From Singulisphaera sp. GP187 (GTDB lineage Bacteria; Planctomycetota; Planctomycetia; Gemmatales; Gemmataceae), in assembly GCA_945905925.1 (NCBI GenBank), contig CAMDQN010000027.1, forward strand, positions 1 to 55,645: a stretch of 55,645 nt of DNA, in the 5' to 3' direction. This document shows positions 8,841-17,667 of the stretch, in pieces. The position numbers were made by a program, and so were the translations under genes. Numbering within the stretch: the first letter of the stretch is position 1; every line of letters starts with the position of its first letter. The notes under the pieces are model-generated. The model ran no database searches. It was not told the origin of the DNA and saw only the letters and a list, made by a program, of their open reading frames with translations.

Positions 8841-8868
8841 GCGGCGGAAGGCGACTTAACGCAACGGC

Positions 8869-9744
8869 ATGCTCCACACACCACCCACCATCGCGGAAAC
8901 TGAAGCCGCCGACGCGCTGATCCAACTCGCGCTCGCGGAAGACCTCGGTACCACTGGCGACCGCACGAGTCTCGCAACCATCCCCGTCGCGACTCACGCA
9001 GAAGCCGTGTTCGTCGCACGCGGCGCGGGCGTGGTCGCGGGTCTGCACGTCGCGGGCAGCGTGTGCAGTGCCGTTAGCCCCGAGTTGCTCTTCACTCCCT
9101 CCGTCTGGGAAGGAACCGCGACCGAGCGCGGCCTCGTTCTCGCGACTCTCTCCGGCCCATTACGTGCGGTCCTCGCGGCCGAGCGCACCGCACTCAACTT
9201 CCTTCAACGGTTAAGCGGCATCGCGAGCCTCACGCGCAAATACGTCGATGCCGCGGGTGGGTTCCGCGTACAAGTCCTCGACACGCGCAAGACGACCCCG
9301 GGCTGGCGCCTCCTTGAGAAATACGCGGTCCGCATGGGCGGCGGAACGAATCACCGCATCGGGCTGTACGACGGCATACTGATCAAGGACAACCACATCG
9401 CGGGGTTAGGGGGCGACGTGCGGAAGTCCGTGGAAGCAGCCCGTGCTTATCCCGGGAACGCGGGCCTTCTGGTCGAAGTGGAAGTCGATACACTCGAACA
9501 ACTCGAACACGCCCTCGCGGTCAAAGCGGACATCGTATTGCTCGACAACATGACGCTCCACCAACTCCGCGTCGCGCGATCGCGCCGCGATGCGATTAGC
9601 CCCGCGACACTGCTCGAAGCTTCCGGCGGCGTGAACCTGACGACGATTCGCGACATCGCCAGCACTGGCGTGGACCGCATTAGTGTCGGCTCGCTGACGC
9701 ACTCCGCCCCGGCGCTCGACATCGGGTTGGATTTCCTCGCGTGA
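8869..9744 (+). CDS. nadC: Nicotinate-nucleotide pyrophosphorylase (carboxylating)
   Basis: This 291-residue quinolinate phosphoribosyltransferase makes nicotinate mononucleotide from quinolinate and PRPP in de novo NAD synthesis. Family motifs are visible in order: AEDLGTTGDRTS, RTALNFLQRLSGIAS, DTRKTTPGWR, KYAVRMGGGTNHR, DGILIKDNH, VEVEVDTLEQ, LLDNM and LEASGGV. The length is normal. The stop overlaps the GTG start of birA, so the two are co-translated. The gene lies 28 bases after the S41 peptidase gene and may share its transcript. Confidence 0.96.
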   Translation: MLHTPPTIAETEAADALIQLALAEDLGTTGDRTSLATIPVATHAEAVFVARGAGVVAGLHVAGSVCSAVSPELLFTPSVWEGTATERGLVLATLSGPLRAVLAAERTALNFLQRLSGIASLTRKYVDAAGGFRVQVLDTRKTTPGWRLLEKYAVRMGGGTNHRIGLYDGILIKDNHIAGLGGDVRKSVEAARAYPGNAGLLVEVEVDTLEQLEHALAVKADIVLLDNMTLHQLRVARSRRDAISPATLLEASGGVNLTTIRDIASTGVDRISVGSLTHSAPALDIGLDFLA

Positions 9745-10541
9745 ACGCGTCACACTTCACCCCGCGCGAGACCTGGCACTTCGACACCGATCGCATCGGC
9801 CGACGCGTGCTGGTGTACGACCACGTCGAAAGCACCAACACACTCGCAATGACTCTCGCGGCGTCCGAAGAGGACGCAGACGGCCTCGTGCTGATCGCGG
9901 ACAACCAACTCGCGGGCCGCGGACAGTACGGCCGCGCATGGAGGAGCCGCCCCGGCAGCTCCCTCCTCATGTCCGTTGTGGTGCGCCCGCCGGTCGAGTT
10001 GCGGCGCCCGGTGATTCTCACGGCCTGGGTCGCGGTTGCGGTCGCGGACGCGGTGTTCTCGCTCACCGGCGCGCAGGCCCGACTCAAATGGCCCAACGAT
10101 CTGCTGATTCGCAGTAAAAAGGTGTGCGGAATCCTGATCGAGCAGAGCAGCAGCGCGAGCGGCGTTATCACGGTCGCCGGAATTGGCCTGAACCTCACGC
10201 AAACCGCCGACGAATTCGCACAAGCCAACCTCCCTGACGCGACCTCGCTCGGCATCGTTTCGGGCGGGTTGCTCGACGCACGCACCGCCGCGAGCGTAGT
10301 GCTCCGCAAGCTCGATCATGAGTACGCACGCCTGATCGCGGGCGGACGCGTCGTGGTCGAAGCGGACTGGAAGTGGCGCGTCGGCTTGCTCGGACGGCAG
10401 GTGATCATCGAACATCCTGGCGGCGGACGCTCCACTGGCCGGTTGCGCGACATGAGCTTCGACGGCCTGGAAATCGAGGACGCGGAAGGTTTCGTTCGCG
10501 TAGTTGCGCCAGAATCGGTGACCCACATCCGCGCCGCGTGA
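9741..10541 (+). CDS. birA: Biotin-[acetyl-CoA-carboxylase] ligase
   Basis: This 266-residue enzyme makes biotinyl-AMP and attaches biotin to carrier lysines. Catalytic motifs include DHVESTNT, the GRGQYGRAW loop and LKWPNDLLI. A C-terminal SH3-like domain follows (IIEHPGGGRSTGRL). It lacks the N-terminal winged helix of E. coli BirA, so it should be a ligase only, not a repressor. It starts with GTG overlapping the nadC stop (GTGA). A probable substrate is encoded in the same window: pyruvate carboxylase at 42808-46290. Confidence 0.95.
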   Translation: MNASHFTPRETWHFDTDRIGRRVLVYDHVESTNTLAMTLAASEEDADGLVLIADNQLAGRGQYGRAWRSRPGSSLLMSVVVRPPVELRRPVILTAWVAVAVADAVFSLTGAQARLKWPNDLLIRSKKVCGILIEQSSSASGVITVAGIGLNLTQTADEFAQANLPDATSLGIVSGGLLDARTAASVVLRKLDHEYARLIAGGRVVVEADWKWRVGLLGRQVIIEHPGGGRSTGRLRDMSFDGLEIEDAEGFVRVVAPESVTHIRAA

Positions 10542-10618
10542 ACTCGTTCACAACTTCTTTCCCGATAGTTGTAAGAGGCCCGACCGATACCTGTATGCCA
10601 TGAGAATCCGGCTCTACT

Positions 10619-10720
10619 AAAGTCGTAGGCACACCGAGTGTGCCGTCAGCTTCAAGAGACGGAAGTGCGATACGTACTTGGGTTGCGAAGCGACGGCACA
10701 CGGAGTGTGCCGGCTACTTT
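10619..10720. repeat. MITE-like element with nested palindromes
   Basis: This 102-bp element has terminal inverted repeats of 29 bases (10619-10647 and 10692-10720). Each terminus is itself a palindrome: GGCACAC, CGA, GTGTGCC at the left and GGCACAC, GGA, GTGTGCC at the right. The termini differ at only a few positions, and the interior is also partly symmetrical (GCTTC near 10649, GAAGC near 10691). No coding capacity or clear target duplication is seen. The GGCACAC/GTGTGCC core recurs at 48440-48483. It lies between birA and the ligase gene, 15 bases before the ligase start. Confidence 0.8.
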
Positions 10721-10735
10721 GAAAGCTCGTGGCCG

Positions 10736-12016
10736 ATGCCGACGGTGTCCCCCAACACACACTCCGACCAACTGCGGGCCGCACAACTCGCGGCCGTGCG
10801 GTCATTGCTCGCTGCAGTGCTCCCGCGGAACGCGTTCTACGCCCGCAAACTGGTCGCCGGTGAAGCGCACGGTATCGACTCGTTGGAAGCGTTCACGCAG
10901 TTGCCGTTCACTACAAAGACCGAACTCACTGCCGACCAGACCGAACACCCGCCCTACGGCACCAACCTGACCTTCGCTCTCGAACACTACTCGCGCTTCC
11001 ACCAGACCTCCGGCACGAGTACCGGGCACCCACTGCACTGGCTCGACACTCGCGACTCGTGGGACTGGGTCACCGGTTGCTGGCTCACAACCTTTGAGTT
11101 GCTCGGGCTGACACCCGTGGACCGGTTGTTCTTCCCGTTCTCGTTCGGCCCGTTCCTCGGGTTCTGGAGCGCCTTTGAAGCCGCGACCCGGGCCGGGTTC
11201 CTTGCAATGCCCGGCGGCGGGATGAGTAGCACGGCCCGACTGCGGTTCCTCCTCGAACACCGCTGTACGGTCCTGTTCGCCACGCCGACCTACGCCCTGC
11301 ACCTCGCGGAAGTCGCGACGAAAGAGAAGCTCGATATCGCCGCAAGCGCGGTGCGAATGATCGTGGTCGCGGGCGAGCCGGGCGGGAACATCCCCACGAC
11401 GCGATCACGCCTCGAAGCCGCGTGGGGCGCGCGCGTCTTCGACCACTACGGCATGACGGAGGTCGGGCCGGTCGCGGTGGTAGCAGAGGGGCGCCCCGGC
11501 GCGATGTACCTCTTAGAATGTGACTACCTCGCGGAAGTGATCGACTCGCGCACCGGCGATCAGGTGCCCGACGGCGAATCAGGCGAACTGGTACTCACGA
11601 ACCTCGGGCGCGTCGGAAGCCCACTGATTCGCTACCGGACCGGCGATATGGTCCGCATCGCGACCTCGCCGGACCCGAGTGGGCGCAACTGGCGCCGGCT
11701 TGAAGGTGGCATTCTGGGGCGCGCCGATGATATGATTCACGTGCGCGGGAACAACCTGTACCCCAGCGCGATCGAGGCCATCGTGAGACGATTCCCCCTG
11801 GTCGCGGAGTACCGCATTCACGTGGACCACACGAATCCGCTCGCCGACCTGCGGTTGGAAATCGAACCCGCGACCGGCGACGGGATCGCACTCGCCGAAG
11901 CCGTCGGCCGCGCGGTCCGCGACGAACTGTACTTCCGCGTCGATGTGAGCGCCACTCCGCCCGGAACGCTGCCCAGGTTCGAGATGAAAGCCCGCCGGGT
12001 CATACATCAGAACTGA
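10736..12016 (+). CDS. PaaK-like AMP-forming CoA ligase
   Basis: This 426-residue enzyme is of the phenylacetate-CoA ligase family, which activates an acid with ATP as an acyl-adenylate and then forms a CoA thioester. Visible motifs are HQTSGTSTGHPL (phosphate loop), DHYGMTEVGP, YRTGDMV, and GRADDMIHVRGNNLYPSAIE leading into the C-terminal domain. The ATG at 10736 starts just after the hairpin element; an earlier in-frame ATG would translate that element. The substrate is unknown and may be aromatic. It lies upstream of a second, LuxE-like adenylating enzyme, so it may feed or parallel that pathway. Confidence 0.8.
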   Translation: MPTVSPNTHSDQLRAAQLAAVRSLLAAVLPRNAFYARKLVAGEAHGIDSLEAFTQLPFTTKTELTADQTEHPPYGTNLTFALEHYSRFHQTSGTSTGHPLHWLDTRDSWDWVTGCWLTTFELLGLTPVDRLFFPFSFGPFLGFWSAFEAATRAGFLAMPGGGMSSTARLRFLLEHRCTVLFATPTYALHLAEVATKEKLDIAASAVRMIVVAGEPGGNIPTTRSRLEAAWGARVFDHYGMTEVGPVAVVAEGRPGAMYLLECDYLAEVIDSRTGDQVPDGESGELVLTNLGRVGSPLIRYRTGDMVRIATSPDPSGRNWRRLEGGILGRADDMIHVRGNNLYPSAIEAIVRRFPLVAEYRIHVDHTNPLADLRLEIEPATGDGIALAEAVGRAVRDELYFRVDVSATPPGTLPRFEMKARRVIHQN

Positions 12017-12081
12017 CCTCGTCGCAAAGAACGCCGACACCGCTGAGACTGACACTCGCGAGTTCAACCACGGAGTACCCG

Positions 12082-14424
12082 ATGCTGCCCCTCCCGCGAC
12101 TCTTCTGCTTCGTCCTCGCCGCTGCGTTGTGCGCGCACTCGGCCGCAAAGGCCGGTGACTGGACCCACTGGCGCGGGCCAGCGCAAAACGGGCACTCGCT
12201 CGAAAAAGGGCTGCCCGGGGAGTTCGACCCGGCTATGAAAGAGAAAGGCAACGTCCTCTGGACCGCGCCGTTCGGAGGGCGTGCAGCCCCGCTCGTCATG
12301 GACGGCCGCGTCTATGTGCAACAGGGTTTCGGCGAAGGACTGTCCGAATCCGAGCGCATCGTTTGCGTTGAGGAGAAGACCGGCAAGAAACTCTGGGAGC
12401 ACGTCGAGCGCGTCTACCACACGGATGTCGTTTCAAGCCGACTCGGGTGGACGCCACTCACGGCCGATCCCAGCACCGGGCACGTCTACGCGAATACCAC
12501 CGCTGGCAACATCGTGTGCCTCGACAAGGCCGGCAAACTGGTGTGGCAGCGGAACCTGACCGAAGAATTCGGCCGGTTCACCGGCTACGGCGGGCGCGTC
12601 AGCGCCCCGATCTTCGACAGTGGTCTCGTGGTCATCGGCATCATCAATTCGAGCTGGGGCGACCAGGCTCGCGGCGCAAACCGCTACCTCGCGTTCGATG
12701 CCCGCGACGGCGCGGTCACGTGGATCGCGGACACCGGCCCGCCCAAATCGACCTACCAGTCGAACCCAGTGATCGCGGTCATCAACGGACAGCGGTTGCT
12801 CATCACCGGCGGCGGCGACGGAGCGATCCACGCGTTCAAGGTGCGCACCGGCGAACTCGTGTGGAGCTACGCGTTCAGCGGCGGCGCGGTGAACCCGAGT
12901 CCCGTCGTCGATGGGAACCTCGTGTACTGCAGCCACGGCGAGGAGAACCCCGGCGGCGGGATCATCGGGAAAATTATCTGCGTGGACGCGAGCCAGATCG
13001 ACGCCACGACCAAACGGCCCAAACTCATCTGGGAGTACAGCAAGGGTCAGCGGTTCGGGCTGTCATCTCCGGCGCTCGCGGACGGCGTTCTCTACACGCC
13101 CGAAGATAGCGGCGACCTGTTCGCGTTCGACGCCAAGACCGGCAAGATGTTGTGGAAGTTCAGATACGGCACGGAGGTTCGCGGCGCCCCGCTCGTCGCG
13201 GACGGCAAGATCTACCTCTTCGACGTGAAGGGCCGGCTGAACATCATCAAACTGAACGGCAAGAAGGCTCCCGACGAGGACGATTCGTTCGTCTTCACCT
13301 TCAAGGAAAGAATCGGGGCCAAGATCGTCCAGACCGAGACGAACGGCACGCCGATCGCCGTGAACGGGCGTGTGTACTTCACCTCGCGCACTGAACTGTA
13401 TTGCCTCGGCACCGCAAGCACGAAACCGGTCGAAGTAAAATACCCACCGATGCCCGCGGAAGCTCCTTCGGACGGAAAAGTGTTCGGCGCACGGATCTTC
13501 CCGGCCGAGATCACCTTCGCGCCGGGATCGAGTCCCAAGTTCCAGGTGGTCTACTTCGACGCCAACGGGCGCGAAGTGAAGGCCGCGCCGACCGAGAAGC
13601 CAGAATGGAATATCGCGCTGCCGGGGAAGACGCCCACGGGCGCGCAGCCCCCAGCGCTCGTCGGGAAGCTCACCGGAACCGCCACCGCGGTCACGCTCGA
13701 CGTGGGACCGAACCCGAGCCAGCAAGGTTACGTGGATCTGAAGATCGGCGCGATTACCGCCCGCGCGCGTGTTCGCGTGGCCCCGAAGGTCGGGTTCAAA
13801 GCCAACTTCGACATGGCGCCGGACGGTTCCTCGCCGGGCGGCTGGGTGAACACCAACGGCAAGTATCTCGTGAAGAAACTGCCCGACGGGAACCAGGTGC
13901 TGAGCAAGCTGAATACGGACGCACGCCCGCCGCTCGCGAAGGCCATCGCCTATTTGACCGAACCAGCCGCGAGCGATTACACGATCCAGGTGGACGTGAT
14001 GGGCGCCGAGGTGCGCGGCAAACTCCCGGACGGCGGTCTCGTGAACAGCCGGTACACGCTCATTCTCGACGGCAAGGTGGACGCCAAGGTTCAGCAGCGG
14101 ACGCTCCGTCTCAGCTCGTGGGAGTCCCGCGAGCGGATCAACATCGGCGTACCGTTCAACTGGCAACCCAACGCCTGGTATACGCTCAAGTTGACGGTCG
14201 AGTTGAAGCCGACGAGCGCCGCGCTTCGCGGTAAGGTTTGGAAGAAAGGCGATCCCGAGCCGGCCGCGTGGACGATCGAATTCGAGGATACGCACCCGAA
14301 CCGCAGCGGAGCTGCCGGGCTGTACGGCTACATTCCGAACGTCCTCGACAACGGCGGCAAGATCGAACCCGGTTCGGAACTCTTCTTCGACAACCTGAGC
14401 GTCACACCCAATGGCAAGAAATGA
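12082..14424 (+). CDS. Secreted PQQ-type beta-propeller protein
   Basis: This 780-residue exported protein begins with a signal peptide (cleavage near AAKAGD) followed by WTHWRGPAQNG, a common opening of planctomycete propeller proteins. Residues about 30-440 hold repeated blades of the form LVWSYAF or MLWKFRYGTEVRGAPLVADGK, as in BamB and PQQ dehydrogenases. The C-terminal 330 residues are not propeller. About 590-780 look like a beta-sandwich, lectin-like or DUF1080-like module (FDNLSVTPNGKK at the end). No PQQ-dehydrogenase catalytic signature was seen, so binding or scaffolding is more likely than redox catalysis. A GGAG lies 7 bases before the ATG. Confidence 0.75.
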   Translation: MLPLPRLFCFVLAAALCAHSAAKAGDWTHWRGPAQNGHSLEKGLPGEFDPAMKEKGNVLWTAPFGGRAAPLVMDGRVYVQQGFGEGLSESERIVCVEEKTGKKLWEHVERVYHTDVVSSRLGWTPLTADPSTGHVYANTTAGNIVCLDKAGKLVWQRNLTEEFGRFTGYGGRVSAPIFDSGLVVIGIINSSWGDQARGANRYLAFDARDGAVTWIADTGPPKSTYQSNPVIAVINGQRLLITGGGDGAIHAFKVRTGELVWSYAFSGGAVNPSPVVDGNLVYCSHGEENPGGGIIGKIICVDASQIDATTKRPKLIWEYSKGQRFGLSSPALADGVLYTPEDSGDLFAFDAKTGKMLWKFRYGTEVRGAPLVADGKIYLFDVKGRLNIIKLNGKKAPDEDDSFVFTFKERIGAKIVQTETNGTPIAVNGRVYFTSRTELYCLGTASTKPVEVKYPPMPAEAPSDGKVFGARIFPAEITFAPGSSPKFQVVYFDANGREVKAAPTEKPEWNIALPGKTPTGAQPPALVGKLTGTATAVTLDVGPNPSQQGYVDLKIGAITARARVRVAPKVGFKANFDMAPDGSSPGGWVNTNGKYLVKKLPDGNQVLSKLNTDARPPLAKAIAYLTEPAASDYTIQVDVMGAEVRGKLPDGGLVNSRYTLILDGKVDAKVQQRTLRLSSWESRERINIGVPFNWQPNAWYTLKLTVELKPTSAALRGKVWKKGDPEPAAWTIEFEDTHPNRSGAAGLYGYIPNVLDNGGKIEPGSELFFDNLSVTPNGKK

Positions 14425-14429
14425 TCTGT

Positions 14430-14451
14430 GCCTGGGGCGTACGCCCCAGGC
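14430..14451. repeat. Perfect 22-bp palindrome
   Basis: GCCTGGGGCGT is followed directly by its exact reverse complement, with no loop. It starts 5 bases after the stop of the upstream gene, in a 58-base gap between two propeller genes in the same direction. It could work as a hairpin attenuator. Confidence 0.85.
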
Positions 14452-14482
14452 CACGCAGACGAACCCTCACGGAACCCACAAT

Positions 14483-16297
14483 ATGACTGCTCGCACCCCG
14501 ATTCTTGGCGCCGCGATACTGCTCACGCTCGGCTGCACTCAACTGGTCACGCCACCCGAACCGACCCCGGCGCCGGTCGTGCTTGGCGACCTGACACCAC
14601 TCGTTCCCATCGCGGCGGCGCAGCCGACCAAAGGGTCGGCCGAAGGCACGTCGCCGGTCGCGACCAACCCCGGCCCGAGCGATCACACGATGTTCGGCGG
14701 CACGCTGTCGCGGAACATGATCAACCTCAAGGACAAGGTCGCGAAGTTCCCCAAAGCCGGACCAAAGTGGGACGAGGACGAAGAGGTCAAGAAGTGGACA
14801 GCCGAGTGGGTGTTGTGGTCGGCCGAACTCGGCTCGCGCGCCTACGGCGGACCGACCGTCGCGGGCGGTAAAGTGTACGTCGGCACCAACAACGAACGCC
14901 CACGCAACAAACGCGACGCCATCAAGGACAAAGAAGGCGTCGATCAGCCCATCGATAAAGGCGTGTTGATGACCTTCGAGGAAAGGACGGGCAAGTTCCT
15001 CTGGCAGTCGATCCACGACAAGTTGCCCAACGGCAACGTGACCGACTGGCCGAAGGAAGGGCTGTGTTCCGCGCCCACGGTCGAGGGCGACTACGTGTAC
15101 TACGTCAGCAACCGCTGCACGATTGTCTGCGCCGACGTGAACGGGTTTGCCAACGGCAACGACGGCGTCCAGACGGAGAAGTACAAGGACAAGTCCGACG
15201 TGGACATCATCTGGGAGTACGACCTCATCAAGTCGCAGGACGTGTTCCCGCACAACATGTCGGCCGGGTGCCCGCTGATCGTCGGCGACATCATCTACTG
15301 CGTCACCGCCAACGGGGTGGATGAGAACCACATCAACCTGCCCAGCCCGCTCGCGCCGAGCTTCGTCGCGATCAACAAGAAGACCGGGGCGCTCGCGTGG
15401 AAGAGCAACCTGCCTGGCAAGAACATCATGCACGGGCAGTGGTCGAACCCGGTCTACGGCGAGATCGACGGCGTGAAACAGGTCATCTTCCCCGGTGGCG
15501 ACGGCTGGCTCTACGGGTTCACCCCGGACAAGGGCGAGATGCTGTGGAAGTTTGACGCGAACCCAAAGTGGGCCGTCTACGACCTCGGCGGTCTCGGCGA
15601 CCGCAACGACTTCATCGGCACCCCGGTCGTCCACGACAACAAGGTCTACATCGGCGTCGGTCAAGACCCTGAGCACAGCAGCGGTATCGCCAACTTCTAT
15701 TGCTTCGCGCCGACCAAGAAAGGCGACATCTCGAAGTATCTCGAAGGGGAGAAGAAGAAAAACGAGGAAGGTAAGGACGTGGTCACGGAGAAGCCGAACC
15801 CGAACTCGTGCGAGATTTGGCGTTACGGCTGGGACGAGAAACGCAAGTTCCCGCCGCGCGACTTCAAGTTCGGTCGCACAATGTCCACTGCGTGCATCGT
15901 GGACGGCATCGTGTACATCTCCGAGCTGCACGGCTACATCCATTGCCTCGACGCCAAGACCGGCGAGTTCTACTGGCAGTACGACACGAAGTCCAGCATC
16001 TGGGGGTCGCCGTACTTGGTGGACGGTAAAGTGTTCCTCGCGACCGAATCCGGCGATGTGTTCGTGTTCAAGCACGTGGCGAAGCCGGTGAAGATCGACG
16101 GTGTTGAGGCCGCGAAGGACGCGCCCGACATGAAGGCGGCCCGCGCAATCCAGAAGGCAGAGAAGGCGAAGGTGGAGAAGGAGTACTTGCTCGCGAAGAT
16201 CGAGTTCCCGTGCGCGATCCGCTCCACGCCAATTGTCGCGAACGGAGTGTTGTACGTGATGACCGAGAACACCCTCTACGCGATCAAGACGAAGTGA
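14483..16297 (+). CDS. PQQ-type beta-propeller lipoprotein
   Basis: This 604-residue protein probably has a lipid anchor: MTARTPILGAAILLTLGC is a signal peptide ending in a lipobox before Cys18. A Pro-rich linker follows. Propeller blades then run through most of the protein, for example GGPTVAGGKVYVGTN, GALAWKSNL and GEFYWQYDTKSSIWGSPYLV. A charged Lys/Glu-rich insertion (about residues 415-440, EGEKKKNEEGKD) separates two blades. The ATG at 14483 is chosen because the lipobox follows it. It is related in fold to the genes on either side of the reductase cluster. Its function is unknown; it is likely periplasmic and not catalytic. Confidence 0.75.
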   Translation: MTARTPILGAAILLTLGCTQLVTPPEPTPAPVVLGDLTPLVPIAAAQPTKGSAEGTSPVATNPGPSDHTMFGGTLSRNMINLKDKVAKFPKAGPKWDEDEEVKKWTAEWVLWSAELGSRAYGGPTVAGGKVYVGTNNERPRNKRDAIKDKEGVDQPIDKGVLMTFEERTGKFLWQSIHDKLPNGNVTDWPKEGLCSAPTVEGDYVYYVSNRCTIVCADVNGFANGNDGVQTEKYKDKSDVDIIWEYDLIKSQDVFPHNMSAGCPLIVGDIIYCVTANGVDENHINLPSPLAPSFVAINKKTGALAWKSNLPGKNIMHGQWSNPVYGEIDGVKQVIFPGGDGWLYGFTPDKGEMLWKFDANPKWAVYDLGGLGDRNDFIGTPVVHDNKVYIGVGQDPEHSSGIANFYCFAPTKKGDISKYLEGEKKKNEEGKDVVTEKPNPNSCEIWRYGWDEKRKFPPRDFKFGRTMSTACIVDGIVYISELHGYIHCLDAKTGEFYWQYDTKSSIWGSPYLVDGKVFLATESGDVFVFKHVAKPVKIDGVEAAKDAPDMKAARAIQKAEKAKVEKEYLLAKIEFPCAIRSTPIVANGVLYVMTENTLYAIKTK

Positions 16298-16311
16298 ACG
16301 AGAATGCCCTG

Positions 16312-16364
16312 TTTAGCCGCAACCCCGCAGGTGCGTCACGCACCACTGCGGGGTTGCGGCTAAA
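16312..16364. repeat. Perfect 19-bp inverted repeat, terminator-like
   Basis: Arms 16312-16330 and 16346-16364 (TTTAGCCGCAACCCCGCAG and its complement) are exact. The bases between form a second hairpin, GTGCGT/ACGCAC. It lies 14 bases after the propeller gene stop and 45 before the next start. It is a plausible terminator, although the run after the stem is TAAACTAATA rather than T-rich. Confidence 0.8.
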
Positions 16365-16409
16365 CTAATACACTTTACACTATCTGCCCTGCTCACCTCT
16401 GGAGCTGCT

Positions 16410-17540
16410 GTGAAAGACACGCCAGGCAAGCCGGTACCGGTCACCGGTGCGACGCTCAACGCGAAGATCACGAACGCAAAGACCCAACTCGACGCGCAGG
16501 TGCGAGACGTGGTGCGATGGCACTTCGACCCGGCCACCGGCACGCCATTCTGGTTGGAAAAAGCGAAGACGTTCAACTTCAACCCGCTCACCGACGTGAA
16601 CGGGTGGGAAGACATCAAGAAATTCCCCCTCTTCGAGGATGACTGGCTTCGCGGCGGCCCGGTGGACCGCTGGATCCCGAAGGGGCTGCGGGACAAGCCG
16701 TGGTATGTCTTCGAGACCGGCGGCACCACCGGGATTCCCAAGAGTCGCGTCGTCTCGGACGACTTCAAGATCGACTACGAGATGATGTCCGATTCGTTCT
16801 CGGACAAGTACTTCCCCAGGGGCAGCAACTGGCTGATGTTCGGCCCAAGCGGACCGCGCCGGTTGCGCCTCGCGGTCGAGCACATGTGCCAGTATCGCGG
16901 CGGTATCAGTTTCTGCATCGACCTCGACCCCCGGTGGGTGGTTAAACTCATCAAGAAGGGGTGGACCGAACACCTCAAGGCGTACCAGGAGCACTGCGTC
17001 GATCAGGCGATGACGGTCCTTTCGGCCGGACACGACATCAAGTGTATGTTCACGACGCCCAAACTCCTCGACGCGCTGTGCAAGCGGTTGGAGAACGAAG
17101 GTTCGAGTATCGCGAAGGCCGGCATCACGGGCATCTTCTGTGGCGGCACGGAGATGACTTCGCAGTGGATCCGGTTCGCGATGGAAGAGTACCTCGGCCC
17201 GGACGTGTACATCGCGCCGACTTACGGCAACACGCTGATGGGCCTCGCGGCGGCGGAGATGCCGACTCCCGCGGCGAGCTACAAGATCGCGTACTACGCC
17301 CCGCAACCGCGAGCGGTGGCGCAGGTGGTGAACTTCAAGAACTACGACGAACTTGTGCCGGTCGGCGGAACGGGCCGCGTGCTGCTCACGACGTTGACGA
17401 AGGAATTCTTCGTGCCGCGTTTCGCGGAGCGCGACGAGGGCGAGCGAGAAGCGCCCAGCGAGAAGTACCCGTGGGACGGCGTCAGCGGTGTGCGGCCGTT
17501 CCACGAGATCGCAGCGACAACTACTGTCGGCGTGTATTGA
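16410..17540 (+). CDS. LuxE-like acyl-adenylating enzyme
   Basis: This 376-residue member of the AMP-forming superfamily has the phosphate loop ETGGTTGIPKSR at 102-113, then IFCGGTEMTSQW and APTYGNTLMGLA. The length and the lack of a full C-terminal lid domain match LuxE-type acyl-protein synthetases and arylcarboxylate reductase components rather than typical acyl-CoA ligases. It starts at GTG with GGAG five bases upstream. An aldehyde dehydrogenase-like reductase follows in the same direction, 127 bases later. Together they suggest activation of a carboxylic acid for reduction to aldehyde. The substrate could be fatty or aromatic. Confidence 0.65.
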   Translation: MKDTPGKPVPVTGATLNAKITNAKTQLDAQVRDVVRWHFDPATGTPFWLEKAKTFNFNPLTDVNGWEDIKKFPLFEDDWLRGGPVDRWIPKGLRDKPWYVFETGGTTGIPKSRVVSDDFKIDYEMMSDSFSDKYFPRGSNWLMFGPSGPRRLRLAVEHMCQYRGGISFCIDLDPRWVVKLIKKGWTEHLKAYQEHCVDQAMTVLSAGHDIKCMFTTPKLLDALCKRLENEGSSIAKAGITGIFCGGTEMTSQWIRFAMEEYLGPDVYIAPTYGNTLMGLAAAEMPTPAASYKIAYYAPQPRAVAQVVNFKNYDELVPVGGTGRVLLTTLTKEFFVPRFAERDEGEREAPSEKYPWDGVSGVRPFHEIAATTTVGVY

Positions 17541-17549
17541 GAAAGAATA

Positions 17550-17642
17550 AGGGATGAAGGATGAAGAATGAACCAAGACAGGAGAAGCTCCGAGTTGGCC
17601 TCGCTGTCTTGGTTTCTAGTTCATCCTTCATCCTTCATCCCT
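17550..17642. repeat. Imperfect inverted repeat, GGATGAAGG family
   Basis: The left arm 17550-17581 (repeats of GGATGAA, then CCAAGACAG) pairs with the right arm 17604-17642 (CTGTCTTGG, then repeats of TTCATCC), apart from a short bulge and one mismatch. It fills most of the gap between the LuxE-like and reductase genes and ends before the AGGAGA ribosome site at 17655. A related element lies at 50169-50259. Confidence 0.85.
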
Positions 17643-17667
17643 CATCCCTCATTCAGGAGACTCTCCG

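Noticed and set aside
14402-16075. 557-codon minus-strand frame opposite the propeller lipoprotein gene
   Set aside because: Antisense shadow caused by GC-rich codon use; Val/Asp/Arg-rich with no family match.
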